From NCBI GenBank assembly GCA_050084985.1, contig JBITNC010000001.1:139438001-139502000 (forward strand): a DNA stretch of 64,000 bases, written 5' to 3'. Position numbers and translations under genes: made by a program. The notes beneath the pieces are model-generated. The model saw nothing but the letters and a program-made list of their open reading frames with translations. It searched no databases and had not been told where the DNA came from. The DNA comes from Nageia nagi. Taxonomy: Eukaryota; Pinophyta. This document shows positions 49,630 to 61,558 of the stretch, piece after piece. Numbering within the stretch: position 1 is the first letter of the stretch; each line of letters begins with the position of its first letter.

Positions 49630-50110
49630 ATTCACCATCAAATTAGAAGCATGATTTCAAAGATCGACAACAATTAAAGATTATTCTTTGAAAGCATAAG
49701 TAATTTGTCAACAAAAATATCATCGTGCACGTTAATCAAATAATCTTTTATCTTGTGTTCTATGTTCGATTCCCACAATAAAACACATGGTATGTAACAA
49801 CCTATTACAACCATCTCATATATCAATTGATCTCTTATAAACATTAATATACTTTACCTTTATATCCTTATACTATATAAACACTTAATCTAAACATCAA
49901 AATTCTTTTCTATTATTAAATTTAAGTTAGAAAATATTATATAAATAATTTTATCCCAAGATACTTTCCAACTCATAATTATCATCTACGCGAACTACAA
50001 GGATAAAAGAGACATTAACAAATCAACAACAATATTAAAAAAGGAAAAAAATTATACCGAAACTTAAAAATATCAATAATGTGCATCTTACTAATATTTC
50101 AAATTTAATA
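49630..50110 (+). repeat. fourth copy of the trihelix upstream region, forward half
   Basis: The segment matches about 19222-19700 of the left arm closely and in the same orientation, and runs into a 100-N gap. Confidence 0.8.
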
Positions 50111-50210
50111 NNNNNNNNNNNNNNNNNNNNNNNNNNNNNNNNNNNNNNNNNNNNNNNNNNNNNNNNNNNNNNNNNNNNNNNNNNNNNNNNNNNNNNNNNN
50201 NNNNNNNNNN
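50111..50210. other. assembly gap (100 N)
   Basis: Exactly 100 N, which suggests a gap of unknown size. It lies at the turn-round point of an inverted arrangement. Confidence 0.99.
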
Positions 50211-50379
50211 CTAGGTCAGCATCTTCTTGGTGCGAAGGGAAGATAAAACCTAGGTCCGAATCCCTTCCTTCAGTATTTGGGTCTTCCGCCAATAACCGCT
50301 TCATGATTTCATTCTCTTCATCAATGTTATCAATAGAAAATTGTTGTTCGACATCTATTATATCTCCTAGTTCTTCCAT
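50211..50379 (-). pseudogene. trihelix gene N-terminus, fourth copy, cut by the gap
   Basis: 56 codons are visible from the ATG at 50379. They match the arm gene except Trp to Arg, Ala to Glu, Gln to Glu and Leu to Ser changes among residues 28-41. All four visible changes alter the amino acid. The remainder is hidden in, or lost at, the gap. Confidence 0.65.
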
Positions 50380-50990
50380 TTCAGACTAATTTGCTGTAAC
50401 AATAGGAAGAAATCAGTTTGGCAACAAACTGTTCGCATACCTTTGTAGAGCAGGTAATACACTTGCGATCTTCTACCTGCAATGAGGAAGAGATTAAGGA
50501 GAAACTGGTATTTATTCAGTAGAGCTCTGATATTTTTTCATTTTATTTTAAGATATCGCATTTCTTTTGCATACGCCAATGAGAGGCCCTGACATTCTCC
50601 CGCCTTGTTTAAACTACATAGCCGTAAAAACATAGACGATATTAAATTTGAAATATGAGTAAGATACACATTATTCATATTTTCAATTTCGGTTTAATTT
50701 TTCTGTATAATATTGTTGTTGATTTGCTATGTCTCTTTGATCCGCATATTTTCTTTCATCCGCGTAGTTAGCTCGGATAATTTATCATTTTTTTAAGGAT
50801 AACTCATCCCTTTTGCATACGCCAATGAGGCCCTCGCATTCTCCCACCTTGTTTAAATTACTTCAACTTTAACAACAAAGAGGATATTAAATTTGAAATA
50901 TTAGTAAGATGCACATTATTGATATTTTAAGGTTCGGTATAATTTTTTTCCTTTTTTAATATTGTTGTTGATTTGTTCCATTTAACAATG
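50211..50990 (-). repeat. fourth copy of the trihelix locus, reverse half
   Basis: The segment matches about 21870-22649 (right-arm orientation): gene start, leader intron, both promoter modules. It ends at TTGTTGTTGATTTGTT, where unrelated sequence begins. It retains the 20-bp stretch lost from the right arm, but lost about 38 bp in the leader intron. Confidence 0.85.
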
Positions 50991-53439
50991 CTATTGCACA
51001 TGGTTGCCAACAAGATGGATGAAGTTATTGTAGTGAGGCCCATTTTGGATTGAGGTTGAAATTTTCATTTTTAGAGGAGAAAGTTTTCTTCCATTGATTG
51101 ATGACTAATCCTTTCTTCCCATGAAATCATGGATACATCTCTATCACTTTTGGAGGTCTTCATCAAACTGAAATTTGAATAATAGAAATTCTCTTGGGAG
51201 AGCAACTAGGGATACCCATCCTTTTGTACTCCATCTTGCTTTCAACCAACTTCAAATCATATTTGACCAATAAGTGTTGCTTTTAGCCCCTCCTCTTCAT
51301 TCTTTGTTATACTTTTTAGAATCAAAATACTAACCTCATCATTATAGAATTCAAGATCTAGTACCATCTAGATTTCCTCCTCTACTAATAGCTTTTCTTG
51401 CATCAACATATTTTTCCATTCCTTGGGGAGCTTTGGATCAAATCATAATCTTGATTTATTCTTCATATTTTGAATATCATTTAGTTGAATTTTGAAAGGA
51501 TTACAACTTCACTAAGCTATAATTTGATTAATAATAGCCTATCATTCTTTTGAAATAATTCACCTATACTTCTTCTACTTTGTGCTTGCTCTTCTATTAC
51601 ACTATGCTCACACTTTTGTTACATTTCACTCGCAAACCCTTCTCATTGATTTGTTAATTTAATGAAATAATCTTTGGTATTTATAGCATATGTTTTAAAT
51701 ATTTCATATATATTATTTTTTAATATTTTTAAGATAATATTTTTTCCAATTTTATTATATACTAATTTATATATTATACATATTAAATCATATAATACAA
51801 AAGTAGAAGACTTGAAATTTGATATACAAAAAGATCATATGATAATGATGAAAAAAGCTGAAAGTTGGATGTAAAAAAATTAGTAAGTTTAACCACCCAT
51901 CTACTACGCTAGATGAGTCTCAATCGAGGACATCAATAATAGGAATTGAGATCAGACCTTCTTACTTCCCATCAATAAATAAGATAAATTGAAACTTTAT
52001 GCGTCAGGATAGTAGATAAAACTTTATTATGGTTTAGGCCATCAATAAATAATAGATTGAAATGGGAGAGAAAAGAAAATTCTGACCTCCTATCTTGTCA
52101 TGAAGGAGGGGAAACAGGCGGAAATGGTAGCAAAGTTTAATATGCCAAACTATTATTGAATCAAAATCTTGTTAAAAAGATAAATAACAAAATAAAAATG
52201 TTAAAATATAAAAAAGAATAGTTATTCAAGGAATTTAAATTGATGAAAAGTTGATTCATGGAGATAAGAATTAAAGAGAGAGAAAAAAGATTAATATAAA
52301 ATTTTTACAAATTAGTAAAGAGATTAGATTAATGGTGAGAAGAGATAATGATGGATGAATATAAATCTTTTATTCTTTTATTTCATTTTTTCTAGTTTTT
52401 ATCATTGTGATGTTATCACAATTGATGTATTTATTTATATTATATGTTTGTTAAAATCATCTTTGATGGGTTATTTTTCTTTTTTTGGTATGCTCTTTAA
52501 ATTTTAAAAAATTCATTTTGCATTATCTACATATGTAAAGGGGTGATTTGAATTTGGAGATCCCACATTTGAGATATTTCGACACTCATTTTTCCATTTC
52601 CCTAATATGAATTCTTTTATTGGTTACTAATGAATCAAATATCTTCATCAATTGATAGTTGTGGGTAAGATATGAAATTTGATATAGGTAGGCATCAATG
52701 AAAATATCTTACATTAGACTTAAGCTTTATTTAGAATCATTTAAGATGGATTTTTTATTAGAACCTTCTTTTACATCACTAACCAAATTTAGATTTTAAG
52801 ATGGATTATTTATTGATAATTTAATCCATACATTCGTAATTCTATAATGGAAATATATTACAATTTGTAAATAAATTAATTCTTTCCAATTGTTATATTT
52901 TTAATATATTGTTATGTTCAATTTTATGTTAAACTTGTTTAAGGAGTATGTTGAAGGAAGGGACTCTTTGCATTACCAACTGAAAATCCTCCTATGAGGA
53001 GAATTTATTAAATTAGATGGCAATAGAAATATTTCTAGTTTTTTCAATATTGTTTATAACACAAATATTTTCACCACACTTCAAGATAAAATATGCACCC
53101 AAAATTTCTTGAAAAATATCTACAAAGATTTCTCTTACTCCCTTCATCAAGCCATTACCTAAATACAAACTATCTTATAGACATCATTATCATACAAGCT
53201 ATTGTTACAAAACTCTAGTCCACAAGGCCAGTTACTATAAAGCTACCAATACTAAAAAAACTATAAAAAAAATATGTAAATAAAATTTTGTAAGGAAATG
53301 AAGGATTTTATTCTAAAATACCATATAAAAATAAATAGATGTTACATAGTTAGAAACATAGAAATACCAAAATAAAAGTAAGATTTTAATAAAGAGCATG
53401 AAATGAAAGATTTTATTACATCCATGAGACTCAAACATG
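50991..53439 (+). other. unrecognised region, no gene assigned
   Basis: It is moderately AT-rich with long A/T runs. A 66-codon ORF at 51674-51874 has no recognised similarity. About 51880-52140 is less AT-rich and contains two related AATCAATAAATAA-type stretches; its nature is unknown. Confidence 0.45.
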
Positions 53440-54712
53440 GTCTATGGGACCCTCAACTTCAAGTTTTGAGCAGGTTATTCCTTATTCTATTAATTTGTAT
53501 GAATAATTTGCCAACTTCTTTTATTTTACCATCCCCAAATATCTTTGTCATATAACCCTTTCCAAGTGTTTCTTTCTATTTTTCATGAATATCTGAAAAA
53601 CTTGAACATGTATAAATGAAGTGTTCCTTTGTCTTTACTACCCCTATGCCACATAATGTACATATCATTTCCTCCCATTGCTATTTGGACATAATTTGTC
53701 TCCTTGTTTCACATTTAAACCTATGAGAGCTTATCTTTATTTGGGTAATTAGAATTTTCTCCTATCATTTGATTTTTTAGCTCTTATATAACATTTTTCT
53801 CTATGTTCATATGTTGGGTTAAACTTTGCAATGTAGTAGTCTCTTTTATTGGTTGTATTTTTCCATATTCCCCTTCTAAATTTTTAATTTACATATTACT
53901 TAATATCTATATTGAAGTTTGGGCATTCATTTGAATTGATTTCCCAGAGTTGCATCTATTTCTATATTTGTTTTATCCATGTGGTCTTCCACCTATGTAG
54001 TTCTTCATCCCTAGCTACTGTAGGCCATCTATTGTTTAAATTATTTCTACTTTTTTTCAAGTAGTAAAACAATTTATTCATAAGAGTTTCTTCTAAAGGG
54101 AACATTCCAACTTCACCTAGAATGATTTCATACAGTGTTGTGGCCTTTATTTTGATAAAATTTATGATTAGACATTTTTGAATCCTTTCAATTTGTCTTC
54201 ATTTTGTATTTTTCATTCCACTAGAATATATTTCATAGCCATAGAACAAAATTGGTGTAAAAAGTAGGCAAAATAAGTCCTTGGTGGTCTTCCAATCCGA
54301 CAACTTGACATTAATGCACCTATTTTGAAGTGCATATAGAGCTCTCCAACCACTTTTTATTCTTTTCATCCTACATGTATTCCAAGTGATCTTGTTATGA
54401 AAGTATATACCTAGGTATTTGTATTCTTCCATTACCTTTAAAGGTTCTCCAAAAAACTAAATTTCAAGTTGTTGCTTCTCTCTATTCATTGAAAAAATCA
54501 TAATTTGTTTTTTTTTTATGTTCACTTGCATCCCAACTTTCATACAGAAGAATTCTAGAGATTGAAGGTGATCTACTAGATCTTTGGCCATTTTGGCCAC
54601 AAGAATTACATCATCTGCATACATAAAAAGTTTCATCACATACTTTGCTAAGTGCATAATCTCTCCCCAAAATCTCTTTATCCATTCTTTTAACATGTAA
54701 ATATACAATTCA
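53440..54712 (-). mobile_element. LINE (non-LTR retrotransposon) 3' fragment
   Basis: On the minus strand, 54457-54708 encodes KLFMYADDVILVAKMAKDLV and FFCMKVGMQVNIKKKQIMIF, the catalytic YADD box and following helices of a LINE reverse transcriptase. 54199-54432 continues with YKYLGIYFHNKITWNTCRMK, RALYALQNRCINVKLSDWKT and LFTPILFYGYEIYSSGMKN, the thumb/connection. Further down (about 53580-53690) CGIGVVKTKEHFIYTC resembles the C-terminal Cys/His zinc motif. The 5' side is cut at about 54712 by a copia LTR. Confidence 0.75.
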
Positions 54713-55212
54713 CGAAGGATTTAAATCTTAAATAAAACAATCCTAATCTACCAATATCACTTGAAAGCTCACTCAAACATCAATACTCAAAGCATAGACA
54801 ATCTCACAAATTGACACAAGATATAAGTTATTCCTCCAAAATGGGATTACATCCACTAACTAAGATTTTTCTCATTCACAAAGATAACTTTCTTAATAGA
54901 CATATATCTTCCTCTCTTAATACTAATCCTAGAGAATAACTTATCTTCAACTTTTGGTGAGTGTTCATAAGAAGAGGACCTTCTATTTATGGAAAAAAAC
55001 CTCCCTTGGATCATTCTTTTAACCATTGTACAAAGACATGACATGCTCCATCCTTTTACCCAATGGGCATGCTCATTGGAAAGAATGTAGGATAACTTAC
55101 ATTATCATATTCACTTAAATACTTAAGGTATTTAGGGATATCTTTAAGTATTAGTGAATTTAAAAAGAATAACATTACAAAACCTTACAATAATGCATTA
55201 TGCATTCTAACA
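54713..55212 (-). repeat. 3' LTR of copia element 2
   Basis: On the minus strand it starts TGTTAGAATGCATAATGCAT after a TTAAGAGGGAG purine-rich tract (55213-55223). The lower boundary is placed where the LINE sequence begins (about 54713) and is approximate. A CATAAATAGAAG TATA-like site lies inside at about 54985-54996. The partner LTR is not in the window. Confidence 0.65.
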
Positions 55213-55444
55213 CTCCCTCTTAATGCAATATTCGGATAGAGTGAATAAGAGAGAAGAAAGAGAGAGAGTAAGAGAGTTTTCCTCAAAAAATAAGATCAGT
55301 TAGATGCATCATGTACATATTCATATCAGCAAGGATAAATAAATCAAGTAATACCATCCAAAAATTAATCACATAGTTACTGGTTCTATAAAAAATATGT
55401 GTTGATTATTATCATAAATAGAGCATGAAAAAATGCACATAGGA

Positions 55445-55590
55445 TTTCCTCACACATGGATAACTAAATAGTACCAAAAGACACATATAAGTTTTTCATA
55501 TATGGATAACTGAATAGTACAAAAATGATCCATCATATGCACATGCAAATTCCTCCCACATGAATAACTAAATAGTGCTATTGATAGTCT
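55445..55590 (+). repeat. short tandem repeats in the copia 3' region
   Basis: Three diverged units of ATGGATAACTAAATAGTAC, spaced about 50-55 bp apart, between RNase H and the LTR. Confidence 0.55.
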
Positions 55591-55789
55591 ATTATATTCT
55601 CAAGGTGTACAAATAATTCATCACACGAGGAGAACTAACCAAAAAAGGTACATACATAAATCAACACTATATAGTTAAAAATCCTCCTAAGGGTAAATTT
55701 GTCATCATAAACATGAATTCATCATAAGAATTCAAATTTCAATCCCCCTTTAAGGTAACTTCACCAACTCAATAGACTCCCTAAGCTTA

Positions 55790-56095
55790 CTGAATTAGGA
55801 TTCAAGAAGGGGCTTGGTGATCAAATCAATAGAGTTCAAGGTAAATGAACAATACTGCAAGTGTATAATACCATCCAGAAACTTCTTCCTAATGATGTGG
55901 GCTTCAATATTTACATATTTTATTCTTTAATAGAAAATAAGATTCTTTGCTAAAGAAATAATTGATTGATTATCTAAAGAAATATGATATGGGAGAGCTT
56001 CCTCATACCTAATTTCTTTCAAAAGATGCTTAAGCCAAATAACTTTTTGGGTTACAATAGACATGGCTTGGTATTTAACTTCTATGGTAGAAAGA
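55790..56095 (-). pseudogene. copia RNase H, element 2
   Basis: The minus strand reads AMSIVTQKVIWLKHLLKEI, SLDNQSIISLAKNLIFY, RIKYVNIEAHIIRKKFLDG and DLITKPLLES, which follows the end of copia RNase H (the family has Asp-Asn-Gln-Ser, Ala-Lys-Asn, Lys-His-Ile-Asp and Leu-Thr-Lys-Pro-Leu). Confidence 0.75.
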
Positions 56096-56649
56096 GAAAT
56101 AATAGGCTACTTCTTAGAAGCCTAAGAGAGAGCACATGAACCAATGCTAAAAACATATGCAAAGTTTCATTTCTTGTCATCTCTATCTCCCCCATAGTTA
56201 GAATCTAAGAACCTTGAGAGAACAAATAAAGGTATCTTGAAATACTTAAGAGCAACATCCTTCATTCCTGTAACATACTTCAAGATTTGCTTGACAATAT
56301 TGATATGCTAAATATATAGCTTCTACATGAATCATACTATTAAATTCATTGTAAAGGCAATATATGACCTAAAAATAGTCAAATAATGAAGATTGACAAA
56401 TAATTTTTTACAAGCTATAGCATCTACCAACTGAGAGTTAGAACTAAGAGACAAAGTGATTTCAATAGAGATTGGAATCATAGCAGATTTGCACTCTTCC
56501 ATTCCAAATTTTTATAAGATATTTGATATATACTTAGATTTACTAAAATAATTATAATCCTTGCATTGGTACACTTGCATTATAAGGTAGTAGTACAAGA
56601 GATTAGGATTAGTTATTTGAAATGTTACCTTAAGTTTGGATATGCACTC

Positions 56650-56871
56650 TTAGATGATTTCATCATTATTCCCAATGATCAAAAGATAATCGACATAAAG
56701 AAGAATCAAGATCACATATTTTGCTTGATTGAAGTCATATATATCAAATTTACGAAAGCACTTAGAGAATCTACGGTTTGTAAAGTAATCTAAAATCTTC
56801 TTACACCATGCTTGCCTAAGTCCATATAATGACTTCTTTAGCTTGCAGGAAAATAACTTTTTTCCTTCCAT
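56650..56871 (-). pseudogene. copia reverse transcriptase fragment, element 2
   Basis: CKLKKSLYGLRQAWCKKI and LILLYVDYLLIIGNNDEI are the Leu-Tyr-Gly-Leu-Lys/Arg-Gln-like and catalytic boxes. The YVDD box reads YVDY, so the second catalytic Asp is lost. Upstream RT pieces are at about 56880-57290 in broken frames. Confidence 0.75.
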
Positions 56872-57437
56872 AATAAACTATTATGGTTGATTCATGTAGA
56901 TTTCCACTTCTAAATCACCATTACAAAATGGACTCTTGACATTGAGTTGAAAAACTTTTCATCCTTAATCTACTGAAAGAGTAAGGATTATCCTCATTAT
57001 GGGTATCTCTGCTATGAGAGCAAAGGTTTTCTCATAATCAACTCTATATTTTTGAGAAAAACCTTTGGCCACTAAAATTATCATATATTTATTGATATCC
57101 CTAACTTAATTGTATTTAACCTTGTAGATCCACTTATTTTCGATCACATTCCTCTCAATGAGATAAGGAACCAAGTCTCAAATTTTATTTCTCAAAAATA
57201 CTTCATACTCCAATTTCATGGCTTCCATCTAGCACTCATGCTTTGAAGCTTCTTTCAATGATGAGGGCTCATTTTTATTATCAATTTTTGCAAATAAATA
57301 TTTGTTCAAGATCATACTTCTTGTTATCCTTTGAGTTGGAAAATTTTTTACTAGGATGACTAATTTAGATTGATATTCAACCAATTAAATGCAATTAAAG
57401 AGTCATCTAAATCATCATTATCCTTATTAGAATTAGA

Positions 57438-57620
57438 TTATTTAGGGAGTTCATTAAACTTTACATCCTTTGATATGAACACTGCTTTATAGGATGGAGA
57501 GTAGAACCTATAGCTTCTATGTGGACTTTCATAGCCCACAAAAATGCATTTTTTAGTTATTTTGTTCAACCTTTTCTTTTTCTTAGAAAAAAAGTAAGAG
57601 AATACTTCACAACCAAACAC
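57438..57620 (-). pseudogene. copia integrase C-terminal fragment, element 2
   Basis: MFGCEVFSYFFSKKKKRLNK, KCIFVGYESPHRSYRFYSP and VFISKDVKFNE match the conserved Phe-Gly-Cys ... Phe-Val-Gly-Tyr ... Ser-Arg-Asp-Val-x-Phe block between integrase and RT. The preceding frame (57640-57830) encodes the rest of the integrase end. Confidence 0.75.
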
Positions 57621-57832
57621 CCTAAAGTGAGATATGTTGGGTTTATTTTATTTTCATACCTCAAAAAGAGTTTTACCTTCAACAACATTTATAGGATACC
57701 TATTCAACCTATAAATTATAGTGCTCATAGCTTCAACCCACAAGAAACTAGGAATATATCCCAACATACATTTAGTAATCTCTATAATTATCCTATTTTT
57801 TCTTTCAATAACATTATGTTGTTGAGGAGTGT

Positions 57833-59025
57833 TGATCTAAAAATTTGGATCCCTTCAACATTTAGTAATCTCTATTTTAATGTGTTTAGTGTGATCATCT
57901 TGTCTTCAGCTTTTCGATGCTTCTTTCAGATCGAGAATCCGAGTCCGTATGTGGAAGTTATGGCCTTAAATCCATTTTATGTATTTTTGAAAAAAAAAAA
58001 CAAATCAAAAATCAAAAATATGGTGGGACCTACTTGCGAATGTGGAGGCCACGTAGGTGTAATAGAGCCCACGTAGATGTAGGAGGAGGATTCTAATAGG
58101 GAACCGTACATTGTGGAGGTGATGAAGCATAAGGGCCCACGTTTTGACTGTCTGCGAAGAAACATGTTGGAGGATGTTGATCGCTCAAGCCATCCAAATC
58201 AGACTACAAGTTAGCCTACATGCAAGCTACCAGCCATCCATGCATGCAAACACATTTACCTACATGTCTACCATGCAAGATCACCACATAGACCACTTGC
58301 CCACTCAGTAAGCTACTGACCATTTGACCTATTGACCATTTGACTTCGTCCCAAAAGGGGCCACGTGTTGCCACCATATTGCACCCACCCAGTTTTGATT
58401 TATTTAACATTTTTTTCTATTCAAGGTTTTTTGGTGATTTTTGATTTGCTTAAGGTCCTATTATTGGGCTAAGTTTATCTAGTAAGCCTATAACAGTCCA
58501 GAGAGCATTTTTTTGTTTTAGAGCTCATTTTTGGGAGATTTTCGAAACCATTTGAGCCCAAATTTGATAGGAAGATCAAGGAGGATAATGGGTATCTAAA
58601 AATGTATTTTTTTCCAAATTTTCAACTTGTAATTCTCTCCAATTTTAGCTCCAAATATTGTATAAAAGGGGAGCAAATTGTATAGAAGAGATTAGAAGGA
58701 GAATATCAGGAAGTATTTTAGTTTTATTATGATTTTTAGAGCTAAGAGTGTGTTGTGAATGGGAGAGGAGGTTTTGAAGGACCTTGGAGGCCTTGTAAAG
58801 TGATTCCACCCATTGATAGTAGAGAGCTTCTGAGCTAGATGTAGCCCACACTGGGTGAACCAGGATAAATCTTGCTTATCTCTTCTTTGGTGAATGTTTT
58901 TGCTCTTCTCTGTGTTTACAATTTATTTCCTGAATTCCCTTTACAAGCACTTAATTATTTTAAGTGTGAATTGATTCATTTGAAGAGATTAAATTGAAAT
59001 TTTTAATCTTATGGTTTATGGATCA
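57833..59025 (+). repeat. 5' LTR of gypsy element 2
   Basis: TGATCTAAAAATTTGG ... GGATCA, about 1193 bp, followed after 4 bp by the primer-binding site. It matches 62062-63238 over its length with point differences and a few indels near 58040-58140. Plus-strand ORF 57519-58076 and others here are shadows. Confidence 0.85.
58661..58670 (+). promoter_or_regulatory. LTR TATA box
   Basis: TATAAAAGGG, about 830 bp into the 5' LTR. The 3' LTR has the same box at about 62913. Confidence 0.6.
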
Positions 59026-59029
59026 AGTT

Positions 59030-59040
59030 TGGTATCAGAG
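59030..59040 (+). promoter_or_regulatory. primer-binding site, tRNA-Met type
   Basis: TGGTATCAGAG, the usual start of initiator tRNA-Met primer sites in plant LTR retrotransposons, four bases after the LTR end. Confidence 0.8.
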
Positions 59041-59212
59041 TAAGTTGAAATCATTGGGCTAACCTCTATTTTTGAGATTGTTGTTGGTGTTTTGAAAGTG
59101 TTCTTGCATGTATACCAAGTCACAAAGCAAGAAAGGAGAAGGAAAATTGGTGGAAGAGGATCCAGAAATTAGTTTTAGAGTTTGGCTAAAGAAGTAAAGA
59201 GAGCTTAGAGCC

Positions 59213-60172
59213 ATGGCTAATGAAGGAAGGTCTAATGTGGAGAAGCAAATTGTTGATCTTGCCACAATGTTCCAAAAAATGTCTCTACAAGTTTAACATT
59301 TTCAAGAACAACAATACAAGAAAAATGAAGGTGAAACTAGTGAATGTACTAAAATTGATAATGATGTTACACATATTGGTTTTCAAAGTTCTCCTTTGAA
59401 ACTGGAAATTAAATTTGATTTGCCTACTTTTATTGGGGAAGTAAATGCTGAGAAATTAGACCATTGGATTAAACAAATTGAAGTATATTGTAGAAGATAA
59501 AGAATTGTAAGAGATGAGGATAAAATCCAATTAGCAACTCTTAAAATGAGTGGTAATGCACTTGTTTGGTGGGAAACTTATTTACAAAGTAAGAATGAAT
59601 CTATTCAAGTTTGTAATGCTTCTTGGACTCATTTTGTACATTTGCTTAGAAATCAATTTTATCCTTTGGGTTATCAGCAAAAGGCAATCATGGAATGGCA
59701 AACTTTTTGTCAAGGCAAAAGGCAAAGTGTGCAAGAATACACTACAAAATTTCAAAGAAGAGCTACAATGCTAGGTATTCCTCTTAATTCCCAAGATACT
59801 CTTCTTAAGTATATTGGTGGTTTGCATAATTATTTAAGGCATACAATTTTGATGTTTGATCCAAATGATTTGGATAAAGTTTGTGTACAAGCCACTCACT
59901 TAGAAGAAATGGGAAATTTTGTCAAGGATGGGAAAAAGAACAATGCTTCCAATTACAATAGTAATAATAATTCTGAAAGGAATAAAGAAAAGGGGAAAAG
60001 GAAAACTGTGTCTACTACACAAAAGTCTAAAGATGTATATGCACATTATCAAAAAGAAGGTCATTTAGAAGCTAAATATTGGAAATTGCATCCTAAATTA
60101 CGCCCTAAACCTAAAGGTCAAAGAAAACAAACAAATACTATTACTTTTGAAATTGAGGATGGTTCAGATTAA
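59213..60172 (+). pseudogene. gag of gypsy element 2
   Basis: One frame with stops at 59294, 59498 and 60170, all TAA where CAA fits. Capsid core: FDLPTFIGEVNAEKLDHWIK, GNALVWWETYLQ, QFYPLGYQQKAIMEWQ, QGKRQSVQEYTTKF and ATMLGIPLNS. The C-terminal nucleocapsid motif reads YAHYQKEGHLEAKYWKLHP, the CCHC knuckle with all three Cys replaced by Tyr. The role in a live element is particle assembly and RNA packaging. Confidence 0.85.
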
Positions 60173-60751
60173 GATGATAAAATGGCATGCATGGTTTTGT
60201 ATAATACACCTAATGAAGATGAGGAAAAGAAGAAAATTGAACTTTTTCACATCAAGGTGCAAGCTAAGAAGACTAGAATTGACACATTATTTGATTCTAG
60301 ATCTCAATCTAATTTAATTACAAAAAAGTATGTCAAATCACTTGCACTCACTACTCAACCCCATCCAAACCCATATCCATTAGGATGGGTTAATAACAAT
60401 TCAAAATTGAAAGTAACACAACAATACAAGTTGCAATTTGGGATTAACAGGGATTACATTGATAAAGTTTTACTTGATGTTGTTCCTTTAGATATTTGTG
60501 CAATTATGCTTGGTAGTCCTTATCTATGGGAAAGAGATGCTTTATTCTATAGAAAGGAAAACAAATATAGACTCATTAAAAATGGAATTGAATACATGGT
60601 TAGTGCTCATCAAAGTAAGAAAAAGGATATTTCTTTGATTACTGTAGGACAAACAAAGAAACTAATCAATGGACAAATGTTTATACTTGCAATGGTGAAA
60701 TCTCAAGATGAAGTGGAAATCATAAAGGCACTTGATGATTGTGAACCATAA
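60173..60751 (+). pseudogene. protease region of gypsy element 2
   Basis: This continues the gag frame directly. The retropepsin-like site reads IDTLFDSRSQSNLITKKYV, where the family has Asp-Ser-Gly, so the glycine is Arg. VPLDICAIMLGSPYLWERDA, with its Leu-Gly-x-Pro-Tyr-Leu end, follows near residue 110. The end is a TAA at 60749-60751 that could derive from CAA. Confidence 0.8.
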
Positions 60752-61558
60752 TCCAAAGAAGAAGTTAAAGAGGTAATTTCTAAATTTGAAGATTTATTTC
60801 AATTACCTAAAGAACTTTCACCTAAAAGAGATATATAACATGAGATTCAATTACATCCTACTGTTGAACTTCCTAATATTGGCTTGTATAGAAATTTTGT
60901 TTTGGAAAATGAAGAAATTAAGAAACAAGTCAAGGAATTGTTAGATCAAGGAGTCATTAGACCTAGCACATCACCATGTGGATCTCCTATTGTTATAATT
61001 CCAAAGAAAGATGGAACTTGGCAAAGTGTTAAAAAATGGAAGTACTATTTGGTAGGTAAAGAGACAATAATTCATACAGACCATCAACCCTTGCAATATT
61101 TTCAATCATAATCTAAGTTGCAACAATCTAGGCACTTTCATTGGATGGGATTTTTGCAACAATTTCATTTGGTGATTAAGTATAAGATGGGTACTCAAAA
61201 TAAAATTATTAATATGTTGTCTAGGCCTCCAATAGTTGCTAGTGTTGTGATTCTGCAAAATAGTTCTTTAATGCATGATGGGTATAAAGAACAATATGTG
61301 GTTGATCCTAATTTCCAAAATGTCTATCAAAGATTGAGTCTTGGTAATAAGATTGGAAATTATGACTTTCATTTGCACAATAGATTAATTTTTCATTTGG
61401 GCAAACTTTGTATTCCTAATGGTGAGAGGAATGATTTGATTAGGGAAGCTCATACTTCTCGTATTTTAGGACACTTTGGTGTTGGTAAAACTCTTAGTAA
61501 TCTACAAAAGTATTGTTATTGGCCAAAAATGCAAGAAAATGTATCCAGGTATAAGGAG
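60752..61558 (+). pseudogene. RT N-terminus fused to RNase H and integrase zinc domain, gypsy element 2
   Basis: The frame continues with stops at 60836 and 61109. An RT start (HEIQL; then KKQVKELLDQGVIRPSTSPC and SPIVIIPKKDGTW) runs straight into the RNase H end (KKWKYYLVGKETIIHTDHQP, KLQQSRHFHWMGFLQQFHLV, NMLSRPP). All RT palm motifs, including Tyr-x-Asp-Asp, are missing between Trp and Gln-Ser-Val-Lys-Lys at about 61021. The integrase His-His-Cys-Cys domain follows (REAHTSRILGHFGVGKTLSN, LQKYCYWPKM), with its second Cys position altered. Confidence 0.8.

Larger units (their letters stand above)
55213..57832 (-). mobile_element. Ty1/copia element 2, pol region, interrupted
   Basis: Minus-strand order from 57832 downwards is integrase C-terminus, RT, RNase H, 3' untranslated part. 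The element ends abruptly at 57832, where the LTR of gypsy element 2 begins, so it was split by that insertion. Its own insertion abuts the LINE. Confidence 0.75.

Noticed and set aside
54856-55044. 62-codon minus-strand ORF
   Set aside because: It lies inside the copia LTR, where coding is not expected, and has no motif.
57519-58076. 185-codon plus-strand ORF
   Set aside because: It crosses from antisense copia sequence into the gypsy LTR and has no domain.
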